From: JANXLS01 sp037129555
Lineage (GTDB): Bacteria > Planctomycetota > SZUA-567 > H5-PLA8
Direction of reading: 5' to 3'
NCBI GenBank assembly: GCA_037129555.1
Contig: JBAXUS010000002.1
Span: 23,638 to 87,637, forward strand
Length of the DNA stretch: 64,000 nt
Shown: positions 17,119 to 26,255 of the stretch, piece by piece
How positions within the stretch are numbered: the first letter of the stretch is position 1
Layout: each line of letters begins with the position of its first letter
Position numbers and translations under genes: made by a program
The notes under the pieces: generated by a model
Database searches by the model: none
Seen by the model: only the letters and a program-made list of their open reading frames with translations
What the model was told of the DNA's origin: nothing

Positions 17119-17901
17119 ATGATTCGCGCACTTATGGCATCCGCAACCGGCATGGCGGCCCAGCAATTGAACGTCGACACCATCGCCAACAATCTGGCCA
17201 ATGTCAACACGTCGGGATTCAAACGCAGTCAGGCGTTGTTTCAAGACATGCTGTACGACACGATCCGCGCGCCAGGAGCATCGCAAGGCAACAGCGCGGC
17301 GGTACCCACAGGTATTCAACTTGGTATGGGTACGCGCATGGCTCAAATCGCAAAAGTGTTCACGCCGGGAAAGATGGTCGTGACCAGCCGCGATTTGGAT
17401 GTGGCTATTGAAGGCCAGGGTTTCTTTCAGGTCAAGCAGCCGGATGGGACTCTGGCTTACACGCGCGACGGTGCGTTCAGCAAAAATGCCGAAGGTAAAA
17501 TTGTGAATCTTGACGGCTACGAGCTCCAAGGCGCGTCTTCCATTTCTCCAAACGCAACCTCGATCACCATCGCGGCAAACGGAACGCTTTCTGAAACGGT
17601 GAACGGAGTCACAACCGACAAGGGTGTGCTCTCACTTTATCAATTCGCGAACGCGCCGGGATTGAATGCAATCGGACACAATCTGTTCACGCCGTCCACT
17701 GCCAGCGGCACCGCGCAGCAGGGCGTCCCCGGACAGAACGGTATTGGATCGCTCCAGCAAGGCGTGTTGGAGAATTCAAATGTTGAAGTGGTGGATGAAA
17801 TGGTGAATTTGATCGTGGCTCAGCGCGCGTATGAGATCAATTCCAAAGCCGTTCAGGCTGCGGACGAAATGCTTCAAGCCACCAACTCGATGAAACGATA
17901 A
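17119..17901 (+). CDS. flgG: Distal rod protein FlgG
   Basis: FlgG builds the distal rod. The 260-residue protein is canonical: MIRALMASATGMAAQQLNVDTIANNLANVNTSGFKRS at the start, then DVAIEGQGFFQVKQPDGTLAYTRDGAFSKNAEGKIV. The C-terminus is LENSNVEVVDEMVNLIVAQRAYEINSKAVQAADEMLQATN. The length matches the family. AGGAGG lies upstream of the ATG. The 97-base gap after flgF shows no promoter I could recognise. Confidence 0.97.
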   Translation: MIRALMASATGMAAQQLNVDTIANNLANVNTSGFKRSQALFQDMLYDTIRAPGASQGNSAAVPTGIQLGMGTRMAQIAKVFTPGKMVVTSRDLDVAIEGQGFFQVKQPDGTLAYTRDGAFSKNAEGKIVNLDGYELQGASSISPNATSITIAANGTLSETVNGVTTDKGVLSLYQFANAPGLNAIGHNLFTPSTASGTAQQGVPGQNGIGSLQQGVLENSNVEVVDEMVNLIVAQRAYEINSKAVQAADEMLQATNSMKR

Positions 17902-17906
17902 CGAAC

Positions 17907-18881
17907 ATGAAACAATTGATTCTGATTTTTCTGTTGAGTGCCACGGTCTTCATTCGAGCAAGCGAAACGTCCGTTTTTGGCGACTCACTCTATTTGATTC
18001 CGCGCGCGGTCGCGATCAGCGCCGGCGACCGGATTCTACTCAAAGACGTCGTCACGATCATCAATTGCCCCGTCGAATGGGAGAAGCGGGTGAACGACGT
18101 TTCGATTGGCGCGGCGGCAGCTCCGGGCCAGACGCGGGCGATGCAGCGCCTGGAGATCGTCAACGCGTTGCGAAAGATTCAATTCACCGGCAGCGTGGAC
18201 GTAGGCGGAACCGAGGACATCGCAGTGGTTGCCGCGTCTCAAATGGTGACCGGAAAAAGCATCGTCGACGCGGTCACGCAGGATGTTCAGCAGCGTTTTA
18301 AATTCAGCCCCGACACGAAATTTCAAATTGAAACGCTTTTGACGCCGCCCGACCAGGAATTACGCCCGGGCAAAATCGAGTACCAACCGGAATGGCCGCG
18401 CGGAGGCCCGCAACCCGGCGTCATGAGTGTGCGGGTGCGACTGATTCAAGAATCCTGCAAAGTTGCCGAAGCACTCGTGACGGTGAAGCTGCGTATCTTC
18501 GGGCCGGTCACGTGCACGACCGACAGTGTGCGCGCCGGTGACCTCCTGACCGAACGAAATGTGGCCACCGTTCAGCGCGAAATGACGGCGGGGAATGCAA
18601 CAAACTCGATCTCATTCACAGCGGCTGTTGGACTGCGTGCGCGGACGGATTTGGAACCGGGGCAAGCGGTGACGCGCAGCTCCGTCGTCGAGCCACTGCT
18701 GATTCGGCGTGGCGAAACCGTGTCGCTGCGCGTTCGTTCCGGGGCGTTGATCATCAGCGCGCACGGCGAAGCGAAAAACGATGCCGCCCGAGGAGAACTG
18801 GTGCGCATTCAATGTCCTCAAAGTGACGGCGACATTCAGGCCCGGGCCACCGGCGTGCGCGAAGCGCGGATTGGAGAATAG
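17907..18881 (+). CDS. flgA: P-ring assembly chaperone FlgA
   Basis: FlgA is a periplasmic chaperone for P-ring assembly. The 324-residue product has a signal peptide (about residues 1-20, IFLLSATVFIRAS). A SAF-type C-terminal domain contains GPVTCTTDSVRAGDLLTERNVATV, AVGLRARTDLEPGQAVTRSSVVEPLLIRRGETV and the final GEAKNDAARGELVRIQ...VQA-like block typical of FlgA. It is longer than enterobacterial FlgA because of the N-terminal part. It lies five bases after flgG and overlaps the flgH start region. Confidence 0.9.
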   Translation: MKQLILIFLLSATVFIRASETSVFGDSLYLIPRAVAISAGDRILLKDVVTIINCPVEWEKRVNDVSIGAAAAPGQTRAMQRLEIVNALRKIQFTGSVDVGGTEDIAVVAASQMVTGKSIVDAVTQDVQQRFKFSPDTKFQIETLLTPPDQELRPGKIEYQPEWPRGGPQPGVMSVRVRLIQESCKVAEALVTVKLRIFGPVTCTTDSVRAGDLLTERNVATVQREMTAGNATNSISFTAAVGLRARTDLEPGQAVTRSSVVEPLLIRRGETVSLRVRSGALIISAHGEAKNDAARGELVRIQCPQSDGDIQARATGVREARIGE

Positions 18882-18883
18882 TG

Positions 18884-19570
18884 ATGAACTGCATTGAATT
18901 CAGGTCTGCCTTAATGTTGTCCGCAGCAATCCTGCTGACAGGTTGCGAGGTCGATACTCGTCCGCGCAAAGCAGGCGCGCCGGACATTGTTCGAGTCAAT
19001 CCAACTCAGCCCGTCGTGGATAACGGATCCATTTGGCAGGAAGGTGCGGGTATCACCGGAGCTCTGACCGCCGACATGAAAGCGAGGACGCGCGGCGACA
19101 TTGTCACGATTGTGATCGTTGAAAAGAACAACGCTCAACGCGCGCGTCAAACGGACACGAGCAAGAGCCAGAATGCAGCGATGAACGTGGACCAGTTCTT
19201 TTTCCCCGGCGTCGGATCGTTTAAAGGCGCGATGCCGAAATTGGGACTCGATTCGAAACGAACGTTCTCTGGAGGCGGGACTCTTTCCGATTCAGGGAGT
19301 GTCAACGCGACGCTTGCGGTACAGGTCGTGGATGTGCTGCCGACCGGAAATCTCCTCCTGCGCGGCTCCAAAGAGGTCACGATTTCAGGCGAAATGCAGA
19401 CGGTCACGATCAGTGGCATTGCACGCCTCAAAGACATCGCACCAGACAACACTATTCTGTCCACCAGCCTGGCTGAAGCGCGGGTCCACATATCCGGGCG
19501 AGGACCGTTGGAAGACGCGCAGCGCCGCACCTTGACAAACCGGCTGATGGACTTTTTCAATCTCTTTTAA
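18884..19570 (+). CDS. flgH: Outer-membrane L-ring lipoprotein FlgH
   Basis: FlgH forms the L ring in the outer membrane. The 228-residue protein has a lipoprotein signal with lipobox LLTGC (Cys near residue 21). The FlgH core follows: SIWQEGAGITGALTADMKARTRGDIVTIVIVE, GGTLSDSGSVNATLAVQVVDVLPTGNLLLRGSKEV and the C-terminal GRGPLEDAQRRTLTNRLMDFFNLF. GGAG seven bases upstream supports the ATG at 18884 over the GTG at 18881. Its presence shows a diderm envelope. Confidence 0.96.
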   Translation: MNCIEFRSALMLSAAILLTGCEVDTRPRKAGAPDIVRVNPTQPVVDNGSIWQEGAGITGALTADMKARTRGDIVTIVIVEKNNAQRARQTDTSKSQNAAMNVDQFFFPGVGSFKGAMPKLGLDSKRTFSGGGTLSDSGSVNATLAVQVVDVLPTGNLLLRGSKEVTISGEMQTVTISGIARLKDIAPDNTILSTSLAEARVHISGRGPLEDAQRRTLTNRLMDFFNLF

Positions 19571-19584
19571 ACGCGAGGCTTCAC

Positions 19585-20742
19585 ATGATTCGACTATTTT
19601 TATCATTCGTTGTTTATGCCGCGTTGATCGGAACGCAGGGTTTCAGTGCGGAAACGCCCGTGGCCCCGCCCAAACCGTTGCAACTGACCTACGTGCCTTC
19701 CGCGATTCGCATCAAAGATGTGTCTGACGTTCTTGGGGTGCGGTCGAATCAATTAGTGGGACAAGGTCTCGTCGTCGGATTGAACGGCACGGGCGACAAA
19801 TCGGTCGATCTGACTGCTCAGCTTTTGCAAAACTTCACCAATCGAATGGGTATGAACATCCCCGCTGCACTTTTAAAGCCGAAGAACATTGCGGTAGTTG
19901 CGGTCACAGCCACGCTCCCGCCCTATGCTCGGAAAGGCTCGAAACTGGATGTCCAAGTGTCGTCACTCGGCGATGCGACATCGTTGCAAGGTGGCGTGCT
20001 GCTGCAAACGCCGTTGATCGGCGCTGACGGTCGCGTGTACGTCGTCGCCCAAGGCGCGTTGTCGATCGGCGGATTCGCGGCCGAAGGTGGTGGCGGCGGC
20101 GGTGGAAATTCAGTCCAGAAAAATCACCCGTTGGTTGGTCGGTCGCCCAATGGGGGATTTGTCGAACGGGAGATCGAGACCAGTTTTCAACGCGGTGGTA
20201 TCGTGAGTCTGGTCCTGCGCGACGGCGATTTTACGACGGCGCAACGCATGGCCGCGTGTATCAATGCCCGCTGGACGGACAGTGCCCGGGCAGTTGATTC
20301 CGGCACAGTCACATTCGTCATGCCGGCCGATGCGACGATGAAGCCCGTGGATATCGTGTCCGAATTGGAGAACCTGCGATTTACGCCGGACATCCGCGCA
20401 AAGATTGTGATCAACGAGCGCACAGGGACGATCATCTCGGGTATGGATGTACGCATCGCGCCCACCGTTTTGAGCCATGGAAGTCTGCTCATTACGGTCA
20501 AACATACGCCACAAGTTTCACAACCGGAACCTCTGAGTGCAGGAACCACTAAGGTTGTTACAGACACGACCACAACAGCCGTGGAAGACGACGGCCAGGC
20601 GCTGGTCTTTAATCCCGGCCCAACCCTGGCGGATCTCGCCGGGGCCTTGAATGCCTTGAAAGTAAAACCCCGGGACATCATTGCCATCTTTCAAGCGTTG
20701 AAAGAGGCTGGCGCGCTCAATGCTGAATTGGTGATCATGTAA
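19585..20742 (+). CDS. flgI: Periplasmic P-ring protein FlgI
   Basis: FlgI forms the P ring in the peptidoglycan layer. The 385-residue precursor has a signal peptide (about 1-23) and the family blocks RIKDVSDVLGVRSNQLVGQGLVVGLNGTGD, NIAVVAVTATLPPYARKGSKLDVQVSSLGDATSLQGGVLLQTPL and VYVVAQGALSIGGF. The C-terminus has VFNPGPTLADLAGALNALKVKPRDIIAIFQALKEAGAL. A Gly-rich insertion (seven Gly in a row) sits near residue 170. It follows flgH by 14 bases. Confidence 0.97.
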   Translation: MIRLFLSFVVYAALIGTQGFSAETPVAPPKPLQLTYVPSAIRIKDVSDVLGVRSNQLVGQGLVVGLNGTGDKSVDLTAQLLQNFTNRMGMNIPAALLKPKNIAVVAVTATLPPYARKGSKLDVQVSSLGDATSLQGGVLLQTPLIGADGRVYVVAQGALSIGGFAAEGGGGGGGNSVQKNHPLVGRSPNGGFVEREIETSFQRGGIVSLVLRDGDFTTAQRMAACINARWTDSARAVDSGTVTFVMPADATMKPVDIVSELENLRFTPDIRAKIVINERTGTIISGMDVRIAPTVLSHGSLLITVKHTPQVSQPEPLSAGTTKVVTDTTTTAVEDDGQALVFNPGPTLADLAGALNALKVKPRDIIAIFQALKEAGALNAELVIM

Positions 20743-20753
20743 GGAGACCGGCG

Positions 20754-21050
20754 ATGAAAACAAACACAAACCTGCCGACATCGACGACACCGTTGCTGGG
20801 CACTTTGCCGAAGGATTCGAACGCACGCTTGAAAAAAGCGGCGGATGAATTCGAGGCGATTTGGACGGAGCGATTGATGAAGGAGTCCCGACCGAAGAGC
20901 ACGCTTTTCGGGAAGTCATTCGCATCTGAAACGTTTCACGACATGCAGGACCAGGCACTTGCCCGAACGATGGCACAACGCGGAGCACTAGGATTGTCCA
21001 AAGCTCTGACCAAACAGTTGGCTCCGAAGCAAGGAACGAGCAAACCATGA
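20754..21050 (+). CDS. flgJ: Rod-binding protein FlgJ, single-domain form
   Basis: This 98-residue protein matches only the N-terminal rod-binding domain of FlgJ: LKKAADEFEAIWTERLMKESRPKS, then FASETFHDMQDQALARTMAQRGALGLSKALTKQL. The C-terminal muramidase domain of the enterobacterial protein is absent, as in many other phyla, so a separate peptidoglycan hydrolase must open the wall for the rod. AGGAG lies upstream. It overlaps the next gene by four bases. Confidence 0.88.
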   Translation: MKTNTNLPTSTTPLLGTLPKDSNARLKKAADEFEAIWTERLMKESRPKSTLFGKSFASETFHDMQDQALARTMAQRGALGLSKALTKQLAPKQGTSKP

Positions 21051-21466
21051 GCGCATTTTATTCGAAGATCAAGATGAGTTCCGACCATGCGGTTGCCGGT
21101 GACCAGGAACAGGCAGCCATGGAATTTCTTCGACGCTTAATCGACGCGCAAAAGCAGATGCACTGCGCGCTGGCATGCGCGGATGCGGATGCGATTGGCG
21201 AGGCTGTTTATGAAATCGAAAGCATCCTGGAAAACAGTCGAAATATCCGGACGTCCACGTTGCTTCCGGATCAGATCAAAGAGCGTCAGGAAGCGCGTGT
21301 GCTGGTCGAAACGGTGAGCGAATGGCAGCAGCAAAGCCGGGAGCTAACAAGACACAGCATGCGTCTGTTACGAAGGCTGTGTGGGTCAACTGTGGAGCCA
21401 TCTTACACTGCGTCCGGCCAACTTGACGAATCGCAGGTGCCGCAATCAGTGGGCATTTGTGCCTGA
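21047..21466 (+). CDS. Putative FlgN-type export chaperone
   Basis: The 139-residue protein is mostly helical and has no strong sequence signature. It sits between flgJ and flgK, overlapping flgJ by ATGA. Length, helicity and position fit FlgN, the chaperone of the hook-junction proteins FlgK and FlgL. The helical pattern with many Gln and Glu residues (AAMEFLRRLIDAQKQMHCALACADADAIGEAV, ILENSRNIRTSTLLPDQIKERQEA) is compatible. The assignment rests mainly on context. Confidence 0.6.
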   Translation: MSAFYSKIKMSSDHAVAGDQEQAAMEFLRRLIDAQKQMHCALACADADAIGEAVYEIESILENSRNIRTSTLLPDQIKERQEARVLVETVSEWQQQSRELTRHSMRLLRRLCGSTVEPSYTASGQLDESQVPQSVGICA

Positions 21467-21514
21467 GTCGGGTTGTGATCCAACGCTTTTTTCAGTTCCT
21501 TTTCGAGCCACTTC

Positions 21515-22900
21515 ATGGGCATGACCCTTTCTGGAATAATGAACATCGGCGTCAGCGGCGCGAAGGCTCATCAGAGCGCGATCGCGGTGGCCTCGCACAA
21601 TATTTCGAACACCAACACGCCCGGCTATTCGCGACAACGAGCGGAGTTGGTTACGCTGCCGGTGCTGCAAACGATGAACGGGCAATTTGGCACGGGCGTC
21701 CAAGCGACTACTGTCACACGCTCCGACTCCGTTTTTGTTGACGCCGCATTGCGTGCGGAAGCGGGAGCGCAGGCTCGGTATGATACGTCCAGTTCGGGGC
21801 TACAAGACCTCGACGCGGTGCTTACCAGTTCCGGTGGTGTCCCCATTGGAAATGCGTTGACAGATTTTTTTAATTCGGCCCAGGCGATGACGACCAATCC
21901 GGAATCGTTGGCAGTCCGCCAGACTTTTATTGACAGCGGCAAAAAGCTCGCCAATTTATTCAACACCGCTTCGCAGCAACTGGACCTACTTCACACAGGC
22001 AGGGATGCGACCATTAGTCAAGATGCAACGACCATCAATTCAACGCTGACCCAAATCGCTGATCTCAACAAGCAAATCACAACATCGGAACCCAATTCCG
22101 GTGCCGCAAACGACCTGCGCGACAAACGCGATGCGCTGGTTCTGCAGCTTGGATCCTCGATGGATTTGAATGTGTCCGAGGCGACGAATGGTTCAATCAC
22201 GATCACCGCGAATGGTGAGGCGCTGGTGTCGGGTTTCAATGTATCTCCCGTTCAAACGGCGAGCACGGGTGTGCCACCCCAGATGGAAATTCAATCAGGA
22301 AACGGCGTCTCATTGACGACGATGAACGGCAGTCTGCGCGGCATGAAAGACACGTACGACGCTGAAGCGGCGCTGCGATCCCAGTTGGATACGATTGCTG
22401 CGGGTGTGATTTCGAATGTCAACGCGATTCATGCCGCGCCCGGGGCGGCGTTTGATTTGAACGGTAATCAGGGCGTTGCATTTTTCACGGGAACCGACGC
22501 GGCCAGTATCGCGGTGAATGCAGTGGTGGCAGCGGACCCCAACAAAGTTGCGGCGGCATCCACGGCCGCGCCGGGAAGTAACGGTGCCATATTGAAATTG
22601 GCGCAGTTGCAGGATCAGAAGGTTTTGCCGGGCGGGGCAGGGGTATCGACATTGAACGACTCCCTTACGAATCTTGCGTCGGGAGTGGGATCGCAGGCGA
22701 AGAACGCGCTGGACTTAAAGAGTGTCCACGATCTCGCACTCACGACATGGCAGCAGAGGCAACAGTCGATAAATGGAGTCAACATGGACGAGGAATTATC
22801 GAACATGATGACGCTGCAACATGCCTACCAGGCAGCCGCGCGCGTGATGAGCGCCGTTGACATGATGATGGACACAATCATCAATAAGATGGGAGCGTAA
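21515..22900 (+). CDS. flgK: Hook-filament junction protein FlgK
   Basis: FlgK (HAP1) is the first hook-filament junction protein. The 461-residue product has the N-terminal rod/hook motif (SGIMNIGVSGAKAHQSAIAVASHNISNTNTPGYSRQRAEL), a long middle with LNKQITTSEPNSGAANDLRDKRDALVLQL, and the C-terminal VNMDEELSNMMTLQHAYQAAARVMSAVDMMMDTIINKMG. The start may be the ATG at 21515 or 21521; no clear ribosome-binding site is visible. flgL follows after eight bases. Confidence 0.96.
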   Translation: MGMTLSGIMNIGVSGAKAHQSAIAVASHNISNTNTPGYSRQRAELVTLPVLQTMNGQFGTGVQATTVTRSDSVFVDAALRAEAGAQARYDTSSSGLQDLDAVLTSSGGVPIGNALTDFFNSAQAMTTNPESLAVRQTFIDSGKKLANLFNTASQQLDLLHTGRDATISQDATTINSTLTQIADLNKQITTSEPNSGAANDLRDKRDALVLQLGSSMDLNVSEATNGSITITANGEALVSGFNVSPVQTASTGVPPQMEIQSGNGVSLTTMNGSLRGMKDTYDAEAALRSQLDTIAAGVISNVNAIHAAPGAAFDLNGNQGVAFFTGTDAASIAVNAVVAADPNKVAAASTAAPGSNGAILKLAQLQDQKVLPGGAGVSTLNDSLTNLASGVGSQAKNALDLKSVHDLALTTWQQRQQSINGVNMDEELSNMMTLQHAYQAAARVMSAVDMMMDTIINKMGA

Positions 22901-22907
22901 TTGTAAC

Positions 22908-23837
22908 ATGCGTATTTCCGATCAAGTACGATATTCGGGGCTGGTTTCGGGCTACGGAACATTACTCGAAAAACAGACGGCCATACAACGCCAAATCTCG
23001 TCGGGCAAACAGCTCGACCACGCCGCCGACAATCCGAATGGTTTCAGCGCGTTGCAGCGTGCGACGCAGGAGCAATCGCGGCTGACTCAGAATTTAAGCA
23101 ATATCGGTCAGGCGACTGATTTCTCCACGGCATCGGAGACGGCATTGCAAAATGTGATCGACCAGTTGCAACGTGCCAGCGAATTGGGGACATCCGCATC
23201 GGACGCGACGAAGTCGCCGGCGGAATTGGCGTCGATTTCTAATGAATTGAACACGATTCTAAACGGCGTGATTTCAACGGCTTCACAGAGCTATGCAGGG
23301 CGGGCACTATTTTCTGGTGCCCAGACTGGAACCGCATCATTTGTCGCGACAACGGACGCGACAGGAAAAATCACCGGGGCGACGTACCAGGGCGATGGAA
23401 CCGTATTAAGCACCGAAGATGTTCCGGGAAACACGATTGCCTACAGCCTTGTCGGAGCGGACGCCACGGGCGGCGGCTTTGGCGTGTTTCAAGACGTGTC
23501 GTCCGGAGTGGATATTTTCAAGACTCTCGCCACACTGCGCGACGATGTTAATAGTAATTCTGGCGCAATTCCGGCGGACCTGCAGAAATTAACAGCAAGT
23601 TTGGAACACCTTTCGCTTGCTCAATCCAAGGTCGGCGGGATTCAGAATCAATTGTCAAACAACCAGTCACTTCTTCAGGACATGAATGACGGGGTGGGGC
23701 AAATGGTTTCGAAGCTCTCTGATACAGATTTGGCCAGTTCGATTACGAAACTTAAGGACCTGGAAGTGGCTTACCAGGCCGCGCTCGCGGTGGGTGCAAA
23801 AGTGGGAGACTTGAGCCTTCTCAATTATTTGAGGTAG
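22908..23837 (+). CDS. flgL: Hook-filament junction protein FlgL
   Basis: FlgL (HAP3) joins FlgK to the filament. The 309-residue protein is flagellin-like: N-terminal MRISDQVRYSGLVSGYGTLLEKQTAIQRQISSGKQLDHAADNPNGFSALQRA and C-terminal MVSKLSDTDLASSITKLKDLEVAYQAALAVGAKVGDLSLLNYLR. These are the standard helices of the D0/D1 domains. It ends four bases before fliW, so flgK-flgL-fliW-csrA appear to be one unit. Confidence 0.95.
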   Translation: MRISDQVRYSGLVSGYGTLLEKQTAIQRQISSGKQLDHAADNPNGFSALQRATQEQSRLTQNLSNIGQATDFSTASETALQNVIDQLQRASELGTSASDATKSPAELASISNELNTILNGVISTASQSYAGRALFSGAQTGTASFVATTDATGKITGATYQGDGTVLSTEDVPGNTIAYSLVGADATGGGFGVFQDVSSGVDIFKTLATLRDDVNSNSGAIPADLQKLTASLEHLSLAQSKVGGIQNQLSNNQSLLQDMNDGVGQMVSKLSDTDLASSITKLKDLEVAYQAALAVGAKVGDLSLLNYLR

Positions 23838-23840
23838 CCA

Positions 23841-24281
23841 ATGAATAGCATGATGGATGTGGCAGTAAAGATTCCGGCCATCTTGTCGACAACGCCGGAT
23901 AAGATCACGATCGCGGGTGGCCTGCCGCCGTTTGTCAAAGCGTGCCGGTATTACATTCACCCGAAACACCAATCGCCACCCTTCTTACGCATCGAATGCG
24001 AGGATCAGGATCTCTCGTTTTTGCTGGTTGATCCGTTCCTGCTGGAATGCGGCTACAAGCCCGAATTTTTCGATGCGGATTTCGAAGAAATCGGATTGAA
24101 GTCCGGGGATTCAACGTTGGTACTTGCCATCGTCAATTTAAACCGTGGTATTGAGTTCGCGTCCTGCAATCTCGTTGGGCCGATCTTACTCAATCCCGCG
24201 AACGGTCGAGGCAAACAAGTGGTGTTGAAGAACAACACGCTTTTTTCATCGCGTCACCCTCTATTCAAATCCAAAGGTTAA
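23841..24281 (+). CDS. fliW: Flagellar assembly factor FliW
   Basis: FliW binds flagellin and, when flagellin is scarce, sequesters CsrA, so that flagellin translation matches secretion. The 146-residue protein has the family blocks FVKACRYYIHPKHQSPPFLRIECEDQDLSFLLVDPFLL, a later TLVLAIVNLNRGIEFASCNLVGPILLNPANGRGKQVVL and LFSSRHPL near the C-terminus. It lies directly ahead of csrA (two-base gap) and upstream of two flagellin genes whose leaders look like CsrA targets. Confidence 0.95.
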   Translation: MNSMMDVAVKIPAILSTTPDKITIAGGLPPFVKACRYYIHPKHQSPPFLRIECEDQDLSFLLVDPFLLECGYKPEFFDADFEEIGLKSGDSTLVLAIVNLNRGIEFASCNLVGPILLNPANGRGKQVVLKNNTLFSSRHPLFKSKG

Positions 24282-24283
24282 CC

Positions 24284-24574
24284 ATGCTCGTGCTAACCCG
24301 AAAGACCGGCGAGACGCTGATGTTGGGCGACAGCGTGGAAGTCCGGGTTTTGCGCGTGGATGGTGACGAAGTGCGACTTGGGATAGTGGCTCCGCGTAGC
24401 GTCTCGATTGTGCGCGGCGAGCTTCTGGCCGATATTCGCGCCGAGACCCAAAGTGCCGCAGGTGCCGCGCTCTCGCAATTGGAGAATTTGAAACGCGAGC
24501 TGGCCGGGCGGCACGCGCCGCAATCGCAACGGCTCACACCCGATCAGCAGAAAATGACAGTTCCGTGTGGTTGA
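24284..24574 (+). CDS. csrA: Carbon storage regulator CsrA
   Basis: CsrA is a dimeric RNA-binding protein that represses translation by binding GGA motifs, usually in hairpin loops and at the Shine-Dalgarno site. The N-terminal MLVLTRKTGETLMLGDSVEVRVLRVDGDEVRLGIVAPRSVSIVRGEL is canonical and includes the R.E motif at the RNA-binding edge. At 96 residues it is longer than typical CsrA (about 60-75), with an Ala/Gln-rich C-terminal extension that could help contact FliW. The flagellin leaders at 26342-26384 and 27796-27830 are likely targets. Confidence 0.95.
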   Translation: MLVLTRKTGETLMLGDSVEVRVLRVDGDEVRLGIVAPRSVSIVRGELLADIRAETQSAAGAALSQLENLKRELAGRHAPQSQRLTPDQQKMTVPCG

Positions 24575-24629
24575 ACGTCATGCGACGCACACCGATGCGC
24601 ATGACAGCCAGGTACGTATTTTGGTTATG

Positions 24630-24651
24630 AATGGACGACGATTCGTCCATT
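24630..24651. terminator. Hairpin between convergent csrA and regulator genes
   Basis: AATGGACGA and TCGTCCATT form a perfect nine-pair stem with a four-base loop. A run of eight T residues lies about 17 bases further on the plus strand. Position between convergent genes suggests a terminator, but the gap to the T-run is longer than usual. Confidence 0.4.
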
Positions 24652-24665
24652 GCAGATGCGGGCTG

Positions 24666-26111
24666 TTATTTTTTTTCCGAGCTGGACGCCAACTTGGCGC
24701 GTTGCTCGATGTCGAGTAGTTTCGTGTAAAGCGTGCGAACACTGATGTCGAGCATTTTGGCTGTGTGAGTGCGGTTGAAGCCGGTTTGTTCCATTGTTTT
24801 TTGGATCATCTCCGCTTCGATTTCTTCCAACGACTGGCCCACATTAAAAATGATTTGTGCCGGGGCTGCAGCTGTTGATTGAGGCTCTGGTACTGTAACA
24901 GCAGGCGCGGCGACGAGCGCGGGCGGCGATGGCGGTGTTGGCACTGTCGCCGGACGGGCTGGCGTTGCGGACGATTTTTCCGGCGAATGCGGATGGAATC
25001 TCAAGGACTCGTCGTTCATAACGCCGTTCTGTGCCGCAAACACAGCCCGCTCGATGCACACTTTCAATTCGCGAATATTTCCTGGCCAATTGTAGTTGAA
25101 CAGCGTCTCACGCGCCTGCGTTTCGAGCGCCACATCCAACCCATACCGCTGATTAAATTGCTTCAAATAATACTCGCTCAGCAACGGAATATCTTCACGC
25201 CGCTCGGTCAAAGCGGGAATATGAACCGGTTGAAAGCGCGCCAGCAATTCGCGGTTAAAACCACTTCCCTGCAATTTCTCTCCGTTCAGGCGGGAAGAGA
25301 GGATGACTCGGCGGGCGCTTATTTTGCCCGGATCCGCAGCCTGCTGCTCAGCCATGATCGTATTGAGGCGCGCCTGAAATTCCGGCGACATACATTCTGC
25401 GCGTTCCAGATAAAGCGTACCACCCGCAGCAATATCCCACAACTTTCCAAATGGAGCGCGCAGCCCGCCGACAGATGTTTCGCGGCAATCGAATAGCTTT
25501 CGCTCCAGGAGACTTCCAGGAAGTTGGAAACAATTGGCAGAGATCAGTGGCTTGCAAACTTGCGCGGACGAGCGGTGCAGGTTCCGAGCCAGGAGTGACT
25601 TTCCGACGCCACAATCTCCCGATAACAGGACATGCCCATTTTCGCGGGCCAAATTAATGACGTCCCGGAAAACGCGCGAGATCCATTCGGAGCGGCCCAC
25701 CAATTCGTCAAAGTAATTGGCCTCCTGGGCACGATAAAAAGCCGTTTCATTGATTAAGTCGCGTTGTTTGGCGGCGATATCGAACAGCGCAGCGAGCATT
25801 TCAACGGAGATAGGCGGCGGGATCACTGCAAACACGTCGTGTTCGGATATCCCGGATGGCGCACCAGGCTTTTGCACGACGACGACAGTCGTTTCAGGAA
25901 AATCACGCCGGAGTGTTTCGACGAGCGTTTTTGAATTGGGAATGGCAGAATCCAGCACAATCGCATCGCGGCTGATACCTTCGGTGCACTGCCGGATTAA
26001 CTCATCAGCATCCTTAGCTGGAAAAACGACGCACGCGTTCTTTTCAGCGAAGGACTGAATGACCGTGTCCGGAACATCTGAGCCGAGACCTGTCAGGGAT
26101 CGAATTCTCAC
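24666..26111 (-). CDS. Degenerate NtrC/FleQ-like regulator (pseudo-receiver, defective AAA+, FIS HTH)
   Basis: The 481-residue protein has the NtrC layout but key residues are changed. The receiver-like domain (about 1-115) keeps an Asp at position 54 but lacks the N-terminal acidic pair and the KP lysine (IPPPI instead). The AAA+ domain has Walker A GDCGVGKS (165-172). The GAFTGA loop is absent (ETSVGGLRAP near 211-220), and Walker B is GTLYLER instead of GTLFLDE, so the catalytic acidic pair is lost. NWPGNIREL is kept (341-349), followed by a Pro/Ala linker and an intact FIS-type helix-turn-helix near 445-475. It probably binds DNA but cannot remodel sigma-54 holoenzyme. FleQ and VpsR are partial analogues. 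It lies opposite the flagellin genes. Confidence 0.85.
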   Translation of the reverse strand: MRIRSLTGLGSDVPDTVIQSFAEKNACVVFPAKDADELIRQCTEGISRDAIVLDSAIPNSKTLVETLRRDFPETTVVVVQKPGAPSGISEHDVFAVIPPPISVEMLAALFDIAAKQRDLINETAFYRAQEANYFDELVGRSEWISRVFRDVINLARENGHVLLSGDCGVGKSLLARNLHRSSAQVCKPLISANCFQLPGSLLERKLFDCRETSVGGLRAPFGKLWDIAAGGTLYLERAECMSPEFQARLNTIMAEQQAADPGKISARRVILSSRLNGEKLQGSGFNRELLARFQPVHIPALTERREDIPLLSEYYLKQFNQRYGLDVALETQARETLFNYNWPGNIRELKVCIERAVFAAQNGVMNDESLRFHPHSPEKSSATPARPATVPTPPSPPALVAAPAVTVPEPQSTAAAPAQIIFNVGQSLEEIEAEMIQKTMEQTGFNRTHTAKMLDISVRTLYTKLLDIEQRAKLASSSEKK

Positions 26112-26255
26112 GACATGCTACCTCTTAACGCGCCAGCGTACATTGCATTTATCCGATGCTGACAGGGCATTCTAGCCAATTGTGAATTATATCCACAGAC
26201 ATTTTTTAGAGTGCCAACCGCAATTAAATCGCGGCAAATTTTGCGATTCATCTCT

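Noticed and set aside
26234..26246. CGGCAAATTTTGC ahead of flagellin 1 as a sigma-54 promoter
   Set aside because: Only eight bases separate GG and GC.
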